Positions 7,901 through 15,732 of a stretch of 35,727 nt of DNA are shown in pieces. Position 1 is the stretch's first letter. Each line of letters begins with the position of its first letter. This DNA is from Aestuariimicrobium sp. p3-SID1156 (GTDB taxonomy: Bacteria > Actinomycetota > Actinomycetes > Propionibacteriales > Propionibacteriaceae): the NCBI RefSeq assembly GCF_025144225.1, contig NZ_JALXXB010000015.1:1-35727 (forward strand), given 5' to 3'. The notes beneath the pieces are model-generated. The model was given only the letters and a program-made list of their open reading frames with translations, was not told where the DNA came from and ran no database searches. The position numbers and the translations under genes were made by a program.

Positions 7901-8485
7901 CCACTGGCGCTGGAGGAATTCGACGCCATGCAGGAACGCCATGCCTTCCTGGCCGAACAGCTTGAGGACCTCAAGCGCACCCGCAAGGACCTGGTCGACA
8001 TCATCGAGGAGGTCGACCGTCGCGTGGAGGAGGTCTTTGCGGCCGCCTATGCCGATGTCGAACGCGTCTTTGAGGGCGTCTTCTCCCGGCTGTTCCCGGG
8101 GGGAGAGGGGCGCCTGGTGCTGACCGAGCCGGGGCAGTGGCTCACCACTGGTGTGGAGGTCGAGGCGCGACCAGCAGGCAAGAAGGTCAAGCGGCTCTCG
8201 TTGCTCTCCGGTGGCGAGCGCTCCTTGGTGGCGGTGGCCTTCCTGGTCAGCCTGTTCATCAGCCGTCCCAGCCCCTTCTACATCCTCGACGAGGTCGAGG
8301 CGGCCCTGGACGACACCAACCTGGGCCGTCTGCTCGGGATCTACGAGGAATTGCGCGAGAAGTCCCAGCTGCTGGTCATCACGCACCAGAAGCGCACCAT
8401 GGAGATCGCCGACGCGCTGTATGGCGTCACCATGCGCGGCGACGGGGTTTCCACCGTCGTGTCGCAGCGCCTCCGCGAACACTGA
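4931..8485 (+). CDS. smc: Chromosome segregation protein SMC
   Basis: A 1184-residue SMC ATPase, full length for the family. It begins MYLKSLTLRGFKSFA; the Walker A motif GPNGSGKS is at 31-38. Long coiled coils (about 170-500 and 670-1010) flank a hinge near 510-665 (GVLGHVAGLVQVEHGWEAAI region). The C-terminal head has the signature LSGGERS near 1092 and Walker B ILDEVEAALDD near 1118. With ScpA and ScpB (not in this window) it forms the condensin that organises and separates chromosomes. The frame is open far upstream through gtrA, but the ATG two bases after the gtrA stop is the family start. It has only a weak GGGTGGA site, suggesting coupling to gtrA translation. Confidence 0.98.
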   Translation: MYLKSLTLRGFKSFASATTMNFEPGVTCIVGPNGSGKSNVVDALSWVMGEQGAKSLRGGKMEDVIFAGTSGRAPLGRAEVVLTIDNTDGALPIDYTEVTISRTMFRTGGSEYQINGNPARLLDVQELLSDSGIGREMHVIVGQGQLDTILQATPETRRGFIEEAAGVLKHRKRKEKALRKLESTAANLDRLNDLIAEIRRQLKPLGRQAEVARKAAVIQTELRDAKSRLLADDLTQATLALESDLADERAQVEARERAEGVLDRARRREAEAEEASRAAQPRVNAAQENWYNLAALAERVQTTCSIAAERMRHAEQQPDLARQDRDPAALEKEAAQVREHEDELRADVRARTGDLDEATARRSGAEAALQAEEKAYAAQLRAIADRREGLARLTGQVNSLTSRLDASAEEAARFESRRADALERAEAATAEFTKLESLMASFDAGEEGLDEEYESANELVDAARTLNDQLAAEETRYAQQRASLQARIEALRLGLERKDANAALLAADDLEGVLGHVAGLVQVEHGWEAAIAVALGDASEAVAIADLAGALSAVDLVRARELGRAGLLVGGASAPEATGTLPAGARWATEVVTVSDAVQGSVARLLAGVACVEDLAAAREVIGAHPEVTCVTREGDRLSSWFATAGSGGAASMLEVQAAVDEAAGQLTEVDHDLERLRFRRAEQDQALAEASGRAEAALAKLHASDAEWSALSERLGQLSETARSARAEAERLDQTSAQAQAKRVQDETSLAELEKRLELASAEGEIAEPDPAQRDQLAVDARIARQREMDARLALRTAEERVKALSGKAESLMRAAAHERAQRQKAQARAEQLRREGQAAKAVHEGAVWLLAQTEAARGIATTERSAAEQARQEAEAELGVARREAREAARELEKIVEGAHRDEMARIEQRMRIEQLSAKAMDDLGMTAEVLMAEYGPELMIPVLVWPDGRPVTEDDEERPTPVPFVREQQEKRLRTAEKNLQVLGRVNPLALEEFDAMQERHAFLAEQLEDLKRTRKDLVDIIEEVDRRVEEVFAAAYADVERVFEGVFSRLFPGGEGRLVLTEPGQWLTTGVEVEARPAGKKVKRLSLLSGGERSLVAVAFLVSLFISRPSPFYILDEVEAALDDTNLGRLLGIYEELREKSQLLVITHQKRTMEIADALYGVTMRGDGVSTVVSQRLREH

Positions 8486-8551
8486 CACTGTCCGTGCCAG
8501 AATGAGGGCGTCCCTTCCCCGTTCGAGTTTTCCCCTCGAAAGGACTGCGCC

Positions 8552-8788
8552 GTGCCCTCCATCGTGTTCTCCATGATCATCATCGTTGGACTTGGTCTCG
8601 CCTCGTTGGCCGTCGTGGCCGTGGGTATGCGAGGCAAGTTCAGCGAGAACGTCCCCACCGTGGCGGATCGTCTCGCTGTCGTGGGTCACCACCTCAACGG
8701 CGAAGCGCAGCCGCCGGCCAGCTTCGTCACCCTCTACGAGCAGGGCACCGAGCGCGTCCAGAGCATCGCGCGCCGCACACGCGACTGA
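8552..8788 (+). CDS. Small membrane protein of unknown function between smc and ftsY
   Basis: A 78-residue protein with one N-terminal membrane helix (about 4-26, SMIIIVGLGLASLAVVAVG) and a charged cytoplasmic tail ending in ARRTRD. A GTG start follows AAAGGA (8539-8544) at normal spacing. No family is recognised. The position between smc and ftsY, good ribosome binding site and normal codon bias support a real gene. A TTCGAG/CTCGAA hairpin with a 7-base loop sits directly before the ribosome binding site. Confidence 0.7.
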   Translation: MPSIVFSMIIIVGLGLASLAVVAVGMRGKFSENVPTVADRLAVVGHHLNGEAQPPASFVTLYEQGTERVQSIARRTRD

Positions 8789-8859
8789 TCCGGACGCCCA
8801 CGCGTGGTCTCGGGGGCGCCCCGGCGCGATCTTCCAGTGGGCCGCAGAAACCGTAGCCA

Positions 8860-8865
8860 TAGGAT
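8860..8865 (+). promoter_or_regulatory. -10 element (TAGGAT), probable leaderless ftsY start
   Basis: TAGGAT lies six bases before the ftsY GTG start. No ribosome binding site intervenes, so ftsY can be transcribed as a leaderless mRNA independently of smc. Confidence 0.4.
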
Positions 8866-8871
8866 GGGTGC

Positions 8872-9975
8872 GTGACCGACGACCTCATCTTCTGGATCAT
8901 CGTTGTACTCCTCCTCGCTGCGGGGCTGGCGGCCTACCTGGTCGTCAAGCGCGCTCAGGAGCTGCCGCCTGCCGAGGAACCCGGCCAGCTGCCGCAGCAG
9001 CCGGGGAAGGTTCCCGCCGAGCCCGAGGCCGAGCCCGGCCTCGAGGTACCCGAGGCTGCCGGGTCTCGACTCGCCCGGCTGCGTCGTCGACTCGCCAACT
9101 CCAACAATGCTTTGGCGCGCGGTCTGGCTGACCTGCTGTCCAGCGACCGCATCGACCAGGACACCTGGGATGACTTCGAGGCAACCCTGATCAGTTCCGA
9201 CTTGGGCGTCGGACCCTCCACTGAACTGGTCACCACCCTGCGCCGGGAACTGTCGATCGAGGGCGTCGCCGATCCGGTGAAGGCGCGCGACGTCCTGCGC
9301 CGGGAGCTGGTCACACTGGTCAACCCGAATCTGGACCGGACCGTCAACACCACTGGGGCCGACGGCAGGCCCGGCGTCGTCCTGGTCGTGGGGGTCAACG
9401 GCACCGGCAAGACCACGACCGTGGGCAAGCTGGCGCGCGTCCTCGTCGCGGAGGGACGCACGGTCCTGTTGGGCGCGGCCGACACCTTCCGCGCGGCAGC
9501 CGCCGAGCAGCTCACCACCTGGGGTGAGCGGGTCGGGGTCGAAACCGTGCGTGGTGACGAGGGCGCCGACCCCGCGTCGGTCGCCTTCAACGCCGTCGAC
9601 CGCGGTGTCCAGGAGGGCGTCGACGTCGTGTTGGTGGACACCGCCGGGCGACTGCACACCAAGACCGGCCTGATGGACGAGCTGGGCAAGGTCAAGCGGG
9701 TCATCGAGCGCAAGGCTCCGGTGACGGAGGTGTTGCTGGTCCTCGACGCGACCACCGGACAGAACGGCCTCACCCAGGCCCGCATCTTCGCCGAAGTCGT
9801 CGACGTCACCGGCATCGTGCTCACCAAGCTCGACGGCTCGGCCAAGGGCGGCATTGTGGTCCAGGTCCAGCGCGAGCTGGGCGTCCCGGTGAAGCTCATC
9901 GGCCTGGGTGAGGGCGTCGATGACCTGGCCCCCTTCGACACCGACGGCTTCGTGGCCGGCATCCTCGGCGAGTAG
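8872..9975 (+). CDS. ftsY: Signal recognition particle receptor FtsY
   Basis: A 367-residue SRP-type GTPase. A membrane helix at about 5-25 (FWIIVVLLLAAGLAAYLVV) anchors it, followed by an acidic Pro/Glu-rich linker. The N domain begins near 65. The G domain holds G1 GVNGTGKTT (about 174-182), DTFRAAAAEQL, VDTAGRLHT and TKLDGSAKGG. It docks Ffh-bound ribosomes to the membrane and both proteins activate each other's GTP hydrolysis. The GTG start has no ribosome binding site and a -10 element six bases upstream. The N-terminal membrane helix followed by an acidic linker is the usual actinobacterial form. ffh follows after a 110-base gap with its own promoter. Confidence 0.97.
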   Translation: MTDDLIFWIIVVLLLAAGLAAYLVVKRAQELPPAEEPGQLPQQPGKVPAEPEAEPGLEVPEAAGSRLARLRRRLANSNNALARGLADLLSSDRIDQDTWDDFEATLISSDLGVGPSTELVTTLRRELSIEGVADPVKARDVLRRELVTLVNPNLDRTVNTTGADGRPGVVLVVGVNGTGKTTTVGKLARVLVAEGRTVLLGAADTFRAAAAEQLTTWGERVGVETVRGDEGADPASVAFNAVDRGVQEGVDVVLVDTAGRLHTKTGLMDELGKVKRVIERKAPVTEVLLVLDATTGQNGLTQARIFAEVVDVTGIVLTKLDGSAKGGIVVQVQRELGVPVKLIGLGEGVDDLAPFDTDGFVAGILGE

Positions 9976-10026
9976 CCCACCCCGCGTCGGCCTCCGCCGC
10001 TGAACGGGGCGGCCCGCGGAGTCGGA

Positions 10027-10032
10027 TAAACT
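10027..10032 (+). promoter_or_regulatory. -10 element (TAAACT) for ffh
   Basis: TAAACT in GGATAAACTCG lies 53 bases before the ffh start codon, giving a leader of about 45 bases. The leader contains a perfect small hairpin, GGCCGC-ACCCA-GCGGCC (10044-10060), ahead of the ribosome binding site. No convincing -35 is visible. Confidence 0.4.
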
Positions 10033-10085
10033 CGAGCGGTACTGGCCGCACCCAGCGGCCCCCCATCGACGACAACGAGGCATTC

Positions 10086-11684
10086 GTGTTCGACACCCTG
10101 CAAGACCGCCTCAGCCAGACCTTCAAGAGTCTGCGCGGCAAGACGAAACTCACCGAGGCCGACATCGACGCGACCACGCGCGAGATCCGGATCGCCCTGC
10201 TCGAGGCCGACGTCAACCTCGGCGTCGTCAAGGAGTTCATCGCCAATGTCCGTGAGCGGTGCCAGGGCCTGGAGCTCTCCCAGGCGCTGAACCCGGCCCA
10301 GCAGATCATCAAGATCGTCAACGAGGAGCTCATCGCCATCCTCGGCGGCGACACCCGCACGATCCGCTTCGCCAAGACTCCGCCGACGGTGATCATGCTC
10401 GCCGGCCTCCAGGGTGCCGGTAAGACCACCCTGGCCGGGAAGCTCGCCCACTGGCTCAAGTCCGAGGGCCACTCGCCGCTGTTGGTTGCCGCCGACCTGC
10501 AGCGCCCGAATGCGGTCAACCAGCTCCAGGTCGTCGGCCAGCGCGCTGGCGTCCACGTCCATGCCCCTGAACCGGGCAATGGTGTCGGCAACCCGGTCCA
10601 GGTCGCCCACTCCGGCATCGAGGTCGCCCGCCAGCGTCTCTACGACGTGGTCATCGTCGACACGGCCGGACGCCTGGGCATCGACGCCGAGCTGATGCAG
10701 CAGGCCGCCGACATCAAGGCCGCCGTCAACCCCGACGAGGTCCTCTTCGTCGTGGACGCCATGATCGGCCAGGACGCGGTCAACACTGCGCTGGCCTTCC
10801 AGGAGGGCGTCGGCTTCGACGGCGTCGTCCTGACCAAGCTCGATGGCGACGCCCGCGGCGGCGCCGCCCTGTCGATCGCCAAGGTCATCGGCAAGCCGAT
10901 CATGTTCGCCTCCTCGGGCGAGGGCCTGAAGGACTTCGACGTCTTCCACCCCGAGCGAATGGCCAGCCGCATCCTCGACATGGGCGACATGCTCACCCTG
11001 ATCGAGCAGGCCGAGAAGACCTTCGACCAGGAGCAGTCCAAGCTTGCCGCCGAGAAGCTGCTGGCCGGCAAGGGCCAGTTCACCCTCGGCGACTTCCTGC
11101 AGCAGATGCAGCAGATGCGCAAGATGGGCCCGCTGTCCAAGATCTTCGGCATGTTGCCCGGCATGGGCGCGATGAAGGACCAGATCGCCAACATCGACGA
11201 GAAGGAGATCGACCGCGTCGAGGCGATCATCTACTCGATGACCCCCGCTGAGCGCGCCGATGTCACCATCCTCAACGGCTCGCGTCGCGCGCGCATCGCC
11301 AAGGGCGCCGGTGTCCAGGTCAGCGAGGTCAACCAGCTGGTCACCCGCTTCGTCGAGGCCCGCAAGATGATGCAGTCGATGGCCGGCGGCATGATGGGCG
11401 GCGGCATGCCGGGGATGCCCGGAATGCACGGCATGGGCGGGGGAGCGCAGCGTCCGAAGAAGACCCAGGCCAAGAAGGGCAAGGGCGCCAGGAAGGGCCA
11501 GTCGGGCAACCCGGCCAAGCGTGCGCAGACGGCCCAGCAGCGCCCGGCAGCCGCTGATCCCGCCCAGGCCTTCGGCGGCAACGCCCAGCCGACCGAGGCC
11601 GAGATGCAGAAAGCGATGGCCGACTTCCAGTTGCCGCCCCAACTGCAGCAGATGCTCAACCAGCAGACCAAGGGTCCGCGCTGA
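10086..11684 (+). CDS. ffh: Signal recognition particle protein Ffh
   Basis: A 532-residue SRP54 homologue. The N domain (about 1-85) and G domain (G1 GLQGAGKTT near 107, then DTAGRLGID and TKLDGDARGG) are followed by a methionine-rich M domain (about 325-430) that binds signal sequences and 4.5S RNA. The tail (about 435-532) is unusual in composition: a Met/Gly run (GMPGMPGMHGMGGG), a Lys-rich patch and a Gln-rich end, as in other actinobacterial Ffh proteins. GTG start, with CGAGG upstream. It partners FtsY encoded immediately before. No ffs RNA gene was seen in the window. Confidence 0.98.
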   Translation: MFDTLQDRLSQTFKSLRGKTKLTEADIDATTREIRIALLEADVNLGVVKEFIANVRERCQGLELSQALNPAQQIIKIVNEELIAILGGDTRTIRFAKTPPTVIMLAGLQGAGKTTLAGKLAHWLKSEGHSPLLVAADLQRPNAVNQLQVVGQRAGVHVHAPEPGNGVGNPVQVAHSGIEVARQRLYDVVIVDTAGRLGIDAELMQQAADIKAAVNPDEVLFVVDAMIGQDAVNTALAFQEGVGFDGVVLTKLDGDARGGAALSIAKVIGKPIMFASSGEGLKDFDVFHPERMASRILDMGDMLTLIEQAEKTFDQEQSKLAAEKLLAGKGQFTLGDFLQQMQQMRKMGPLSKIFGMLPGMGAMKDQIANIDEKEIDRVEAIIYSMTPAERADVTILNGSRRARIAKGAGVQVSEVNQLVTRFVEARKMMQSMAGGMMGGGMPGMPGMHGMGGGAQRPKKTQAKKGKGARKGQSGNPAKRAQTAQQRPAAADPAQAFGGNAQPTEAEMQKAMADFQLPPQLQQMLNQQTKGPR

Positions 11685-11762
11685 GCAAGCGACGCGTGAC
11701 CCACCCCGAGCTGTGAGTTCGCCCACATCGTGAGACCCCGTCTCGCTCCCGGGGGGCGCCGA

Positions 11763-11768
11763 TAACGT
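11763..11768 (+). promoter_or_regulatory. -10 element (TAACGT) for the transporter operon
   Basis: GATAACGT lies 26 bases before the ATG of the sodium symporter gene, and GGAGG (11786-11790) lies between. This gives a short normal leader. The -35 is not clear. Confidence 0.35.
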
Positions 11769-11794
11769 CGCTCCGGTCACGAGATGGAGGTCCC

Positions 11795-13351
11795 ATGAGT
11801 AGCACCCCCGCCCCGCGCACCCGCGAGGCCTTCCAGAGCCGCTACGCGTTCATCCTGGCCGCAATCGGGTCTGCCGTCGGCCTGGGCAATATCTGGCGCT
11901 TCCCCTACGTCGCCTATGACAACGGTGGCGGGGCCTTCATGATCCCCTACCTGGTGGCGCTGTTGACCGCCGGTATCCCGGTGCTCTTCCTCGACTACGC
12001 CATCGGACACCGTTTCCAGGGTTCGCCTCCCCTGGCCTACCGCCGGATGGCTCGCGCCGCTGAGCCCATCGGGTGGTGGCAGATGGGCATCTGCTTCGTC
12101 ATCGGCGTCTACTACGCGGTGATCATCGCCTGGGCGGGGATGTACACGGTGCTCTCGTTCACCAAGGGCTGGGGCAAGGACCCCAAGGCCTACCTCTTCG
12201 GCGACTTCCTCAAGCTGGCCGACAAGCCGGGCGTCGAGTTCAGCTTCGTCTGGCCCATCTTCGGCGTCCTGGCCCTGGTGTGGCTGGTGACCATCGCAGC
12301 GCTGGCTGCCGGCGTCCAGAACGGCATCGCCAAGGTCTCCATCGTCTTCATCCCCCTGCTGGTCGTCAGCTTCCTGGTTCTCGTCGTGATCGCGATGACG
12401 CTGCCGGGCGCCTCGACCGGCCTGGACGCGCTCTTCAAGCCCGACTGGTCGGCCCTCACCCATCCAGGAGTCTGGGTGGCTGCCTACGGACAGATCTTCT
12501 TCTCGCTGTCGGTGGCCTTCGGCATCATGATCACCTACGCCTCCTACCTCAAGCGCAAGACCGACCTCACCGGGTCGGGTCTGGTGGTCGCCTTCGCGAA
12601 CTCCGGCTTCGAGCTACTCGCGGCCTTCGGTGTCTTCGCGGTCTTGGGCTTCATGAGTCAGGCCAGCGGCACCCCGATCTCGAAGGTCGCCGGAGATGGC
12701 ATCGGCCTGGCCTTCGTCGCCTTCCCCGCGATCATCAACGAGGCAGGTGCCCTCGGCATCGTGATCGGCGTGCTGTTCTTCGCTTCCCTGGTGATGGCCG
12801 GCTTCACCTCGCTGGTCTCCATCGTCGAGGTCGTCGTCTCCACCGTGCGCGACAAGACCGGTTGGGGACGCGTCCCGGCCACGCTCGCCGTGGGTGGCGC
12901 CATGGCAGTCATCTCCCTGCTGCTCTTCCCGACCACCACCGGCCTGTACTTGCTTGACACCTCCGATGCGTTCGTGAACAACCTGGGCATCGTGGGAGCC
13001 GCCATCGCGTCCATGGTCGTGGTGACCTTCGCGCTGCGGAAGCTGCCCGAGCTGGCCCGCCACGTGAACTCGGTGAGCTCCTTCACGCTGGGGCCGCTGT
13101 GGTACTTCGTGGTCGGAGGCCTCACCCCGGCGGTGCTGATGTATCTGCTCATCAACGACGTCATCGACAAGGCGAAGAATGGGTACGAGGGCTACCCCGG
13201 GTGGTTCAACGGCGTCTTCGGGTGGGGCATGAGTGCGGCGCTCATCGTGATCGCCCTGCTGATGAGCCTGCTGCCCTGGCATGACCGCTCGTCCCTGCAC
13301 CAGCAGGCAACCTATGAAGACCAGCACGTGACCGAGGAGGAACTCGCATGA
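11795..13351 (+). CDS. Sodium-dependent amino-acid transporter (NSS family)
   Basis: A 518-residue neurotransmitter:sodium symporter homologue with about 12 membrane helices. The first helix carries the family signature GSAVGLGNIWRFPYVAY (about 28-44), whose unwound part binds substrate and sodium. The ATG follows GGAGG by four bases. The next gene overlaps its stop codon and encodes a MetS-like subunit, which in Corynebacterium pairs with MetP to import methionine and alanine. The same substrates are a reasonable inference here, but are not shown by the sequence. Confidence 0.92.
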   Translation: MSSTPAPRTREAFQSRYAFILAAIGSAVGLGNIWRFPYVAYDNGGGAFMIPYLVALLTAGIPVLFLDYAIGHRFQGSPPLAYRRMARAAEPIGWWQMGICFVIGVYYAVIIAWAGMYTVLSFTKGWGKDPKAYLFGDFLKLADKPGVEFSFVWPIFGVLALVWLVTIAALAAGVQNGIAKVSIVFIPLLVVSFLVLVVIAMTLPGASTGLDALFKPDWSALTHPGVWVAAYGQIFFSLSVAFGIMITYASYLKRKTDLTGSGLVVAFANSGFELLAAFGVFAVLGFMSQASGTPISKVAGDGIGLAFVAFPAIINEAGALGIVIGVLFFASLVMAGFTSLVSIVEVVVSTVRDKTGWGRVPATLAVGGAMAVISLLLFPTTTGLYLLDTSDAFVNNLGIVGAAIASMVVVTFALRKLPELARHVNSVSSFTLGPLWYFVVGGLTPAVLMYLLINDVIDKAKNGYEGYPGWFNGVFGWGMSAALIVIALLMSLLPWHDRSSLHQQATYEDQHVTEEELA

Positions 13352-13482
13352 GCGGCGACGCGATCATCATGATGCTGGTGGCGACCTGCACCATCTGGGG
13401 CGGCCTGGTCCTGGCCGTGATCAACCTGATGCGGACGCGTGAGGCCGTCGATGGTGAACCCCTCGCCGAACACGAGCTCTGA
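13348..13482 (+). CDS. metS: Methionine/alanine importer small subunit (MetS-type)
   Basis: A 44-residue protein, MSGDAIIMMLVATCTIWGGL at the start, with one membrane helix (about 5-27) followed by a short charged tail (LMRTREAVDGEPLAEHEL). Length, position after an NSS transporter gene and the W-G-G-L pattern fit the small subunit family of MetPS-type importers. The ATG overlaps the transporter stop codon (ATGA), giving translational coupling and probably equal amounts. GAGGAGG (13335-13341) is the ribosome binding site. Confidence 0.82.
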   Translation: MSGDAIIMMLVATCTIWGGLVLAVINLMRTREAVDGEPLAEHEL

Positions 13483-13507
13483 GACCTCGCGCATGGACGG
13501 CGCCCTC

Positions 13508-13513
13508 TAGGGT
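13508..13513 (+). promoter_or_regulatory. -10 element (TAGGGT), probable leaderless amidohydrolase start
   Basis: TAGGGT lies seven bases before the ATG at 13521, and no ribosome binding site is present. The arrangement matches the other putative leaderless starts in the window. Confidence 0.4.
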
Positions 13514-13520
13514 TTCCACC

Positions 13521-14684
13521 ATGGGTCAGTCCACGAATCCCTTCTTCCACACCCATTCGCACGGGGGCCTCACGCATACCCACGTTGATGGGGAGCAGCC
13601 GCACTTCCATGGTGCCCTCCACCTCCGGGGACGCGTGCTCCCGGGAGGCGAGGAGGATGACCTGTGGATCAGCGAGGGCGTCATCCGCACTGAGCCCGTC
13701 GAGGATTCGGTCACCATTGCGACTGACTGCTGGATCGTCCCCGGTCTCGTCGACGCCCACTGCCACATCGGCCTCAACCACGCTGGCGCGGTCGGGGCCG
13801 AGGAGGCTGAGGCCCAGGCCCTCACCGACAGGGACGCCGGCACCTTGCTGGTGCGAGACGCCGGTTCTCCGGCTGACACCCACTGGATCGACGACCGCGC
13901 GGACCTGCCCCGCATCATTCGCGCCGGTCGCCATATCGCCCGTCCCAAGCGCTACATCCGCAATTTCGCCGCCGAGGTGGACCCCGACGACCTGGTCGCG
14001 ACGGTGGAGGAACAGGTTGCCCGTGGTGACGGCTGGGTGAAGTTGGTCGGGGACTGGATCGACCGTGACAAGGGCGACTTGGCCCCTCTGTGGCCGGCGG
14101 GCGTCGCCAAACAGGCCATCGACCGGGCCCATGAGCTGGGAGCCCGGGTGACAGCGCACTGCTTCGAGGAGCAGTCGGCCGCGGAGTTGGTTGACGCGGG
14201 CATCGACGGCATCGAGCACGGCACCGGGCTCGACGACGCCACCATCGAGACGATGGCCGAGCGCCAGGTGGCGCTGGTGCCCACCCTGGTCAACCTGGAG
14301 AACTTCCCGGCCATCGCAGCCTCGGGGGAGGAGAAGTTCCCCCACTACGCCGAGCACATGCGCGCGCTCTACGCGAAGCGCCTTGAGGTCTTCGGCAAGG
14401 CGAAGGAAGCAGGCGTCCCCATCTTCGCCGGAACCGATGCGGGCGGCACGATGGCCCACGGGCTCATCGGGGACGAGGTCGAACTGCTCACCCAGGTGGG
14501 GGACACCGGGTTCGCGCTCGGGGCAGCGAGCTGGCGGGCGCGCGAGTGGCTCGGCGTCCCCGGCATCGAGGAAGGGGCCAGTGCTGACCTGCTGGTCTAC
14601 GACACCGATCCGCTGGCGGACGTGTCGGCGGTGAAGAACCCGCTGTTCATCATCCTGCGAGGACGCATCGTCAAGGCACGCTGA
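13521..14684 (+). CDS. Amidohydrolase with histidine-rich N-terminus
   Basis: A 387-residue metal-dependent hydrolase of the amidohydrolase superfamily (imidazolonepropionase or Xaa-Pro dipeptidase-like branch). Metal-site motifs are present: DAHCHIGL, KLVGDW (candidate carbamylated lysine), TAHCFEE, IEHGTG and AGTDAGG. The C-terminal strand region GASADLLVYDTDPL is typical. Before the catalytic fold, residues 10-34 contain eight histidines (HTHSHGGLTHTHVDG, then HFH), suggesting metal binding or storage. The substrate cannot be predicted. No signal peptide is seen, so it is cytosolic. It is transcribed alone, 38 bases after the transporter subunit, from a putative leaderless start. Confidence 0.85.
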   Translation: MGQSTNPFFHTHSHGGLTHTHVDGEQPHFHGALHLRGRVLPGGEEDDLWISEGVIRTEPVEDSVTIATDCWIVPGLVDAHCHIGLNHAGAVGAEEAEAQALTDRDAGTLLVRDAGSPADTHWIDDRADLPRIIRAGRHIARPKRYIRNFAAEVDPDDLVATVEEQVARGDGWVKLVGDWIDRDKGDLAPLWPAGVAKQAIDRAHELGARVTAHCFEEQSAAELVDAGIDGIEHGTGLDDATIETMAERQVALVPTLVNLENFPAIAASGEEKFPHYAEHMRALYAKRLEVFGKAKEAGVPIFAGTDAGGTMAHGLIGDEVELLTQVGDTGFALGAASWRAREWLGVPGIEEGASADLLVYDTDPLADVSAVKNPLFIILRGRIVKAR

Positions 14685-14846
14685 GTCCGGGGGAGAACTG
14701 CCCCGACTGGTGCCACAGGCGTCCTTTCTGGCACACTGGACGTTGCGTCTTCTGCCTTGGCATGCCCTCTCTCGTGCCTGGCGATGATTCCTCGGAGGCT
14801 GCGAGACTGTGCCCCACACGGTTGAGCGTCCCCACCAAGCCCCGCG

Positions 14847-14860
14847 CCGGGAGACCCCGG
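14847..14860 (+). promoter_or_regulatory. rpsP leader hairpin
   Basis: CCGGG-AGAC-CCCGG ends ten bases before the rpsP ribosome binding site (AGGAGA, 14871-14876). It lies in the 202-base gap after the amidohydrolase gene, which otherwise holds an uncertain promoter (TGGCACACT near 14730) and GC-rich dyads. It may influence rpsP translation; function is not shown. Confidence 0.25.
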
Positions 14861-14886
14861 ACATCCCCACAGGAGAAACCACAAAC

Positions 14887-15399
14887 GTGGCAACCAAGAT
14901 TCGTTTGAAGCGCCTCGGCAAGATCCGCTCGCCCCACTACCGCATCATCGTCATCGACGAGCGTGCCAAGCGTGATGGCAAGGCCATCGAAGAGGTCGGC
15001 ATCTACCACCCCAAGAATGACCCCTCGGTCATCCAGGTGAACTCTGAGCGCGTCCAGTACTGGCTTGGCGTCGGCGCCCAGCCGACCGATGCCGTGGTGG
15101 CCCTGCTCAAGCGCACCGGTGACTGGCAGAAGTTCTCCGGCGAGCAGGCGCCCCAGGGTGTCGACGTCGCCCCGGAGAAGGCCTCCAAGCTGGACCTGTT
15201 CAACGCCGCCCTCGCCGAGGACGACGCTGCCCCCAAGAGCTCCGCCATCACCGCCAGGGCCCAGAAGGACCAGGCCGAGGGGGACAAGGACGAGGCCGCT
15301 GACGTCGCCGAGCCCGGCGCTGCCGCTGCCGATGATCAGGCCGGCAAGGAGTCGGGTGAGAACCAGGCTGATCCGGCCGAGGGCAAGGAAGAGGCCTGA
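14887..15399 (+). CDS. rpsP: 30S ribosomal protein S16
   Basis: A 170-residue S16. The conserved fold occupies residues 1-85 ([20 protein letters not shown], then [11 protein letters not shown] and [17 protein letters not shown]). The remaining 85 residues are an Ala/Glu/Asp-rich tail, a common actinobacterial extension that roughly doubles the usual length. GTG 14887 is chosen because AGGAGA lies ten bases upstream and the family begins there, although the frame is open to 14809. It starts the operon rpsP-khpA-rimM-trmD, which joins ribosome assembly and tRNA modification. Confidence 0.97.
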   Translation: MATKIRLKRLGKIRSPHYRIIVIDERAKRDGKAIEEVGIYHPKNDPSVIQVNSERVQYWLGVGAQPTDAVVALLKRTGDWQKFSGEQAPQGVDVAPEKASKLDLFNAALAEDDAAPKSSAITARAQKDQAEGDKDEAADVAEPGAAAADDQAGKESGENQADPAEGKEEA

Positions 15400-15401
15400 T
15401 C

Positions 15402-15653
15402 GTGCTGGGTGAAGCGCTGGAGCACCTGGTCCGCGGCATTGTCCTGAACCCCGACGACGTTCGCGTCAAGGACAAGGACCTTCGCCGCGGTCGCATGCTC
15501 GAGGTGCGCGTCCACCCCGACGATGTCGGCAAGGTGATTGGACGTCAGGGCCGCACGGCCCAGGCCCTCCGCACCGTCATTGCCGCACTGGCTGGCCGCG
15601 AGCAGGTGCGCGTCGACTTCGTCGACGTTGACCGCCGCAGTTCACGCCGCTGA
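15402..15653 (+). CDS. khpA: KH-domain RNA-binding protein KhpA
   Basis: An 83-residue single KH domain protein with the nucleotide-binding loop motif GKVIGRQGRTAQALR (about 43-57). It begins MLGEALEHLVRGIVLNPDDV. Homologues bind RNA, often with KhpB, and affect cell division and small-RNA function in other bacteria. The GTG start is two bases after the rpsP stop codon. A long hairpin follows the stop codon. Confidence 0.95.
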   Translation: MLGEALEHLVRGIVLNPDDVRVKDKDLRRGRMLEVRVHPDDVGKVIGRQGRTAQALRTVIAALAGREQVRVDFVDVDRRSSRR

Positions 15654-15665
15654 GACCACACCACC

Positions 15666-15711
15666 ACGCCACCCCGCCCGACCGGTCCTCCGATCGCTGG
15701 CGGGGTGGCGT
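15666..15711 (+). terminator. Hairpin between khpA and rimM
   Basis: Arms of 13 bases (15666-15678, core CGCCACCCCGCC, and 15699-15711) pair perfectly around a 20-base loop, ending GGCGTTGTC. It begins 12 bases after the khpA stop and ends 21 before rimM. It is either a partial terminator that lowers rimM-trmD expression relative to rpsP or an RNA-processing/stabilising structure. Confidence 0.65.
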
Positions 15712-15732
15712 TGTCACTGAGAGGACAGCCTC

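Noticed and set aside
8521..8539. tRNA T-arm-like GTTCGAG
   Set aside because: No acceptor stem, D-arm or anticodon arm can be formed around it.
6055..8860. Long minus-strand open frames opposite smc
   Set aside because: They are Arg/Ser-rich or Gly/Leu-rich mirror translations of the SMC coiled coil, not genes.
8955..11780. Very long open frame on the minus strand across ftsY and ffh
   Set aside because: It runs antisense to two certain genes with conserved motifs; long antisense frames are normal in high-GC DNA, and its translation is low-complexity with no recognisable family.
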